Positions 7,038-7,391 of a stretch of DNA of 7,391 nt are shown piece by piece. Under the pieces are notes generated by a model. The model was not told the DNA's origin. It searched no databases and was given only the letters and a program-made list of their open reading frames with translations. The DNA is from JAJDFU01 sp964595955. GTDB lineage: Bacteria > Bacteroidota > Bacteroidia > Chitinophagales > Saprospiraceae. The first letter of the stretch is position 1, and the number at the start of each line of letters is the position of its first letter. The stretch covers positions 1 to 7,391 of the forward strand of contig CAZQSF010000137.1 of NCBI GenBank assembly GCA_964595955.1. The letters are read 5' to 3'. A program made the position numbers and the translations under genes.

Positions 7038-7391
7038 GAAGTGTGCAGCAATACTCTTCTTGCGATATCCGGGTAGAAAAAATCCCGCGCTTCGGGGTAT
7101 GTTTGCTAGGGGGGAGCGCGCTACTTCCCAACGAATAGACTGAAAACGTCGATCTTCATCGATCGAGATACATCTTTTTATCTTATTCCCAGGCTGAGGC
7201 CACCTTTTTCGATTATCGCCATTCTGTATATAAAGAACCTAAGCAGGAATGACAACAGGGTGCAATTCAACACCGTCTGATCGCCCGGTGTCTCCAGTAT
7301 GCGCATCGCTTTTGCAGTCCAACCCAAACGATTAAATAGTCAGCCCTGATAAACAATATTACGAGATACAACCCCTTGACAATTATATTCT
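7038..7391. other. AT-rich non-coding stretch to the window edge with small hairpins
   Basis: No frame here has a start codon, length and composition that support a gene. Composition drops from GC-rich to AT-rich after about 7100. Two short perfect dyads are visible: TCGATC/GATCGA at 7149-7166 with a 6-nt loop, followed 8 nt later by a T-rich stretch, and ACACCG/CGGTGT at 7270-7291 with a 10-nt loop. TTGACA at 7376-7381 resembles a sigma-70 -35 box, but that is not the usual Bacteroidota promoter and the window ends before a -10 could be judged. Confidence 0.4.
7082..7098 (+). terminator. Possible weak hairpin terminator after the 463-residue gene
   Basis: ATCCCG at 7082-7087 can pair with CGGGGT at 7093-7098 (one G-U pair) around a 5-nt loop, 45 bp after the stop codon at 7037. 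The following bases, ATGTTTGC, are only partly T-rich, so intrinsic termination would be inefficient. The hairpin at 7149-7166, with a T-rich stretch beginning 8 nt after it, is an alternative. Confidence 0.22.

Noticed and set aside
7376..7391. TTGACA as a sigma-70 promoter
   Set aside because: Bacteroidota primary promoters use TTTG and TAnnTTTG boxes, and the window ends before any -10 could be judged.

Overview
The window looks like chromosomal DNA of a GC-rich member of the Bacteroidota, most likely the Saprospiria (Lewinella/Phaeodactylibacter-like). The main grounds are a very large secreted protein that ends in a type IX secretion system (T9SS) sorting tail and carries a Bacteroidota-type DUF7619-like module, a PorT-like outer-membrane barrel, the lack of Shine-Dalgarno sequences before the two best-defined starts, and a helical protein of a kind repeatedly seen in Saprospiraceae. 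This placement is inference from sequence character; no search was run.

Layout. Positions 1-75 (minus strand) hold the first 25 codons of a gene that runs off the left edge. It is preceded, at 83-122, by four tandem 10-bp repeats that look like an operator or iteron array. Positions 123-344 are AT-rich with no convincing gene. From about 345 (true start uncertain) to 1181 on the plus strand lies an outer-membrane beta-barrel protein. It converges, with only 32 bp between stops, on a 1433-residue minus-strand gene (1214-5515). That gene encodes a secreted protein with a signal peptide, 14 evenly spaced FG-GAP/VCBS calcium-type loops, a carboxypeptidase-regulatory/SdrD_B-like domain, CARDB/DUF11-like domains, a DUF7619-like domain, a GCDS-type segment and a T9SS type A sorting tail. 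A 130-bp AT-rich spacer separates its start from a divergent plus-strand gene (5646-7037) for a 463-residue cytoplasmic, all-helical, TPR-like protein of unknown function. Positions 7038-7391 are AT-rich, with small hairpins and no gene I can support.

Function. The giant protein would be exported by Sec, moved across the outer membrane by T9SS and either anchored at the surface or released, probably as an adhesin-like or matrix-like protein. The barrel protein is an envelope component. No operon is visible: the genes are arranged convergently and divergently, so a functional link between them is not shown. The two central genes are GC-rich (roughly 60% by eye), while the flanks and the barrel gene are clearly AT-richer, which suggests a compositional junction near 1200 and another near 7040. 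I see no RNA gene, CRISPR array or complete mobile element, and no convincing sign of a wholly new system. The best leads are the 14-blade propeller architecture, the repeat array next to the truncated gene, and the barrel gene's missing obvious start codon.
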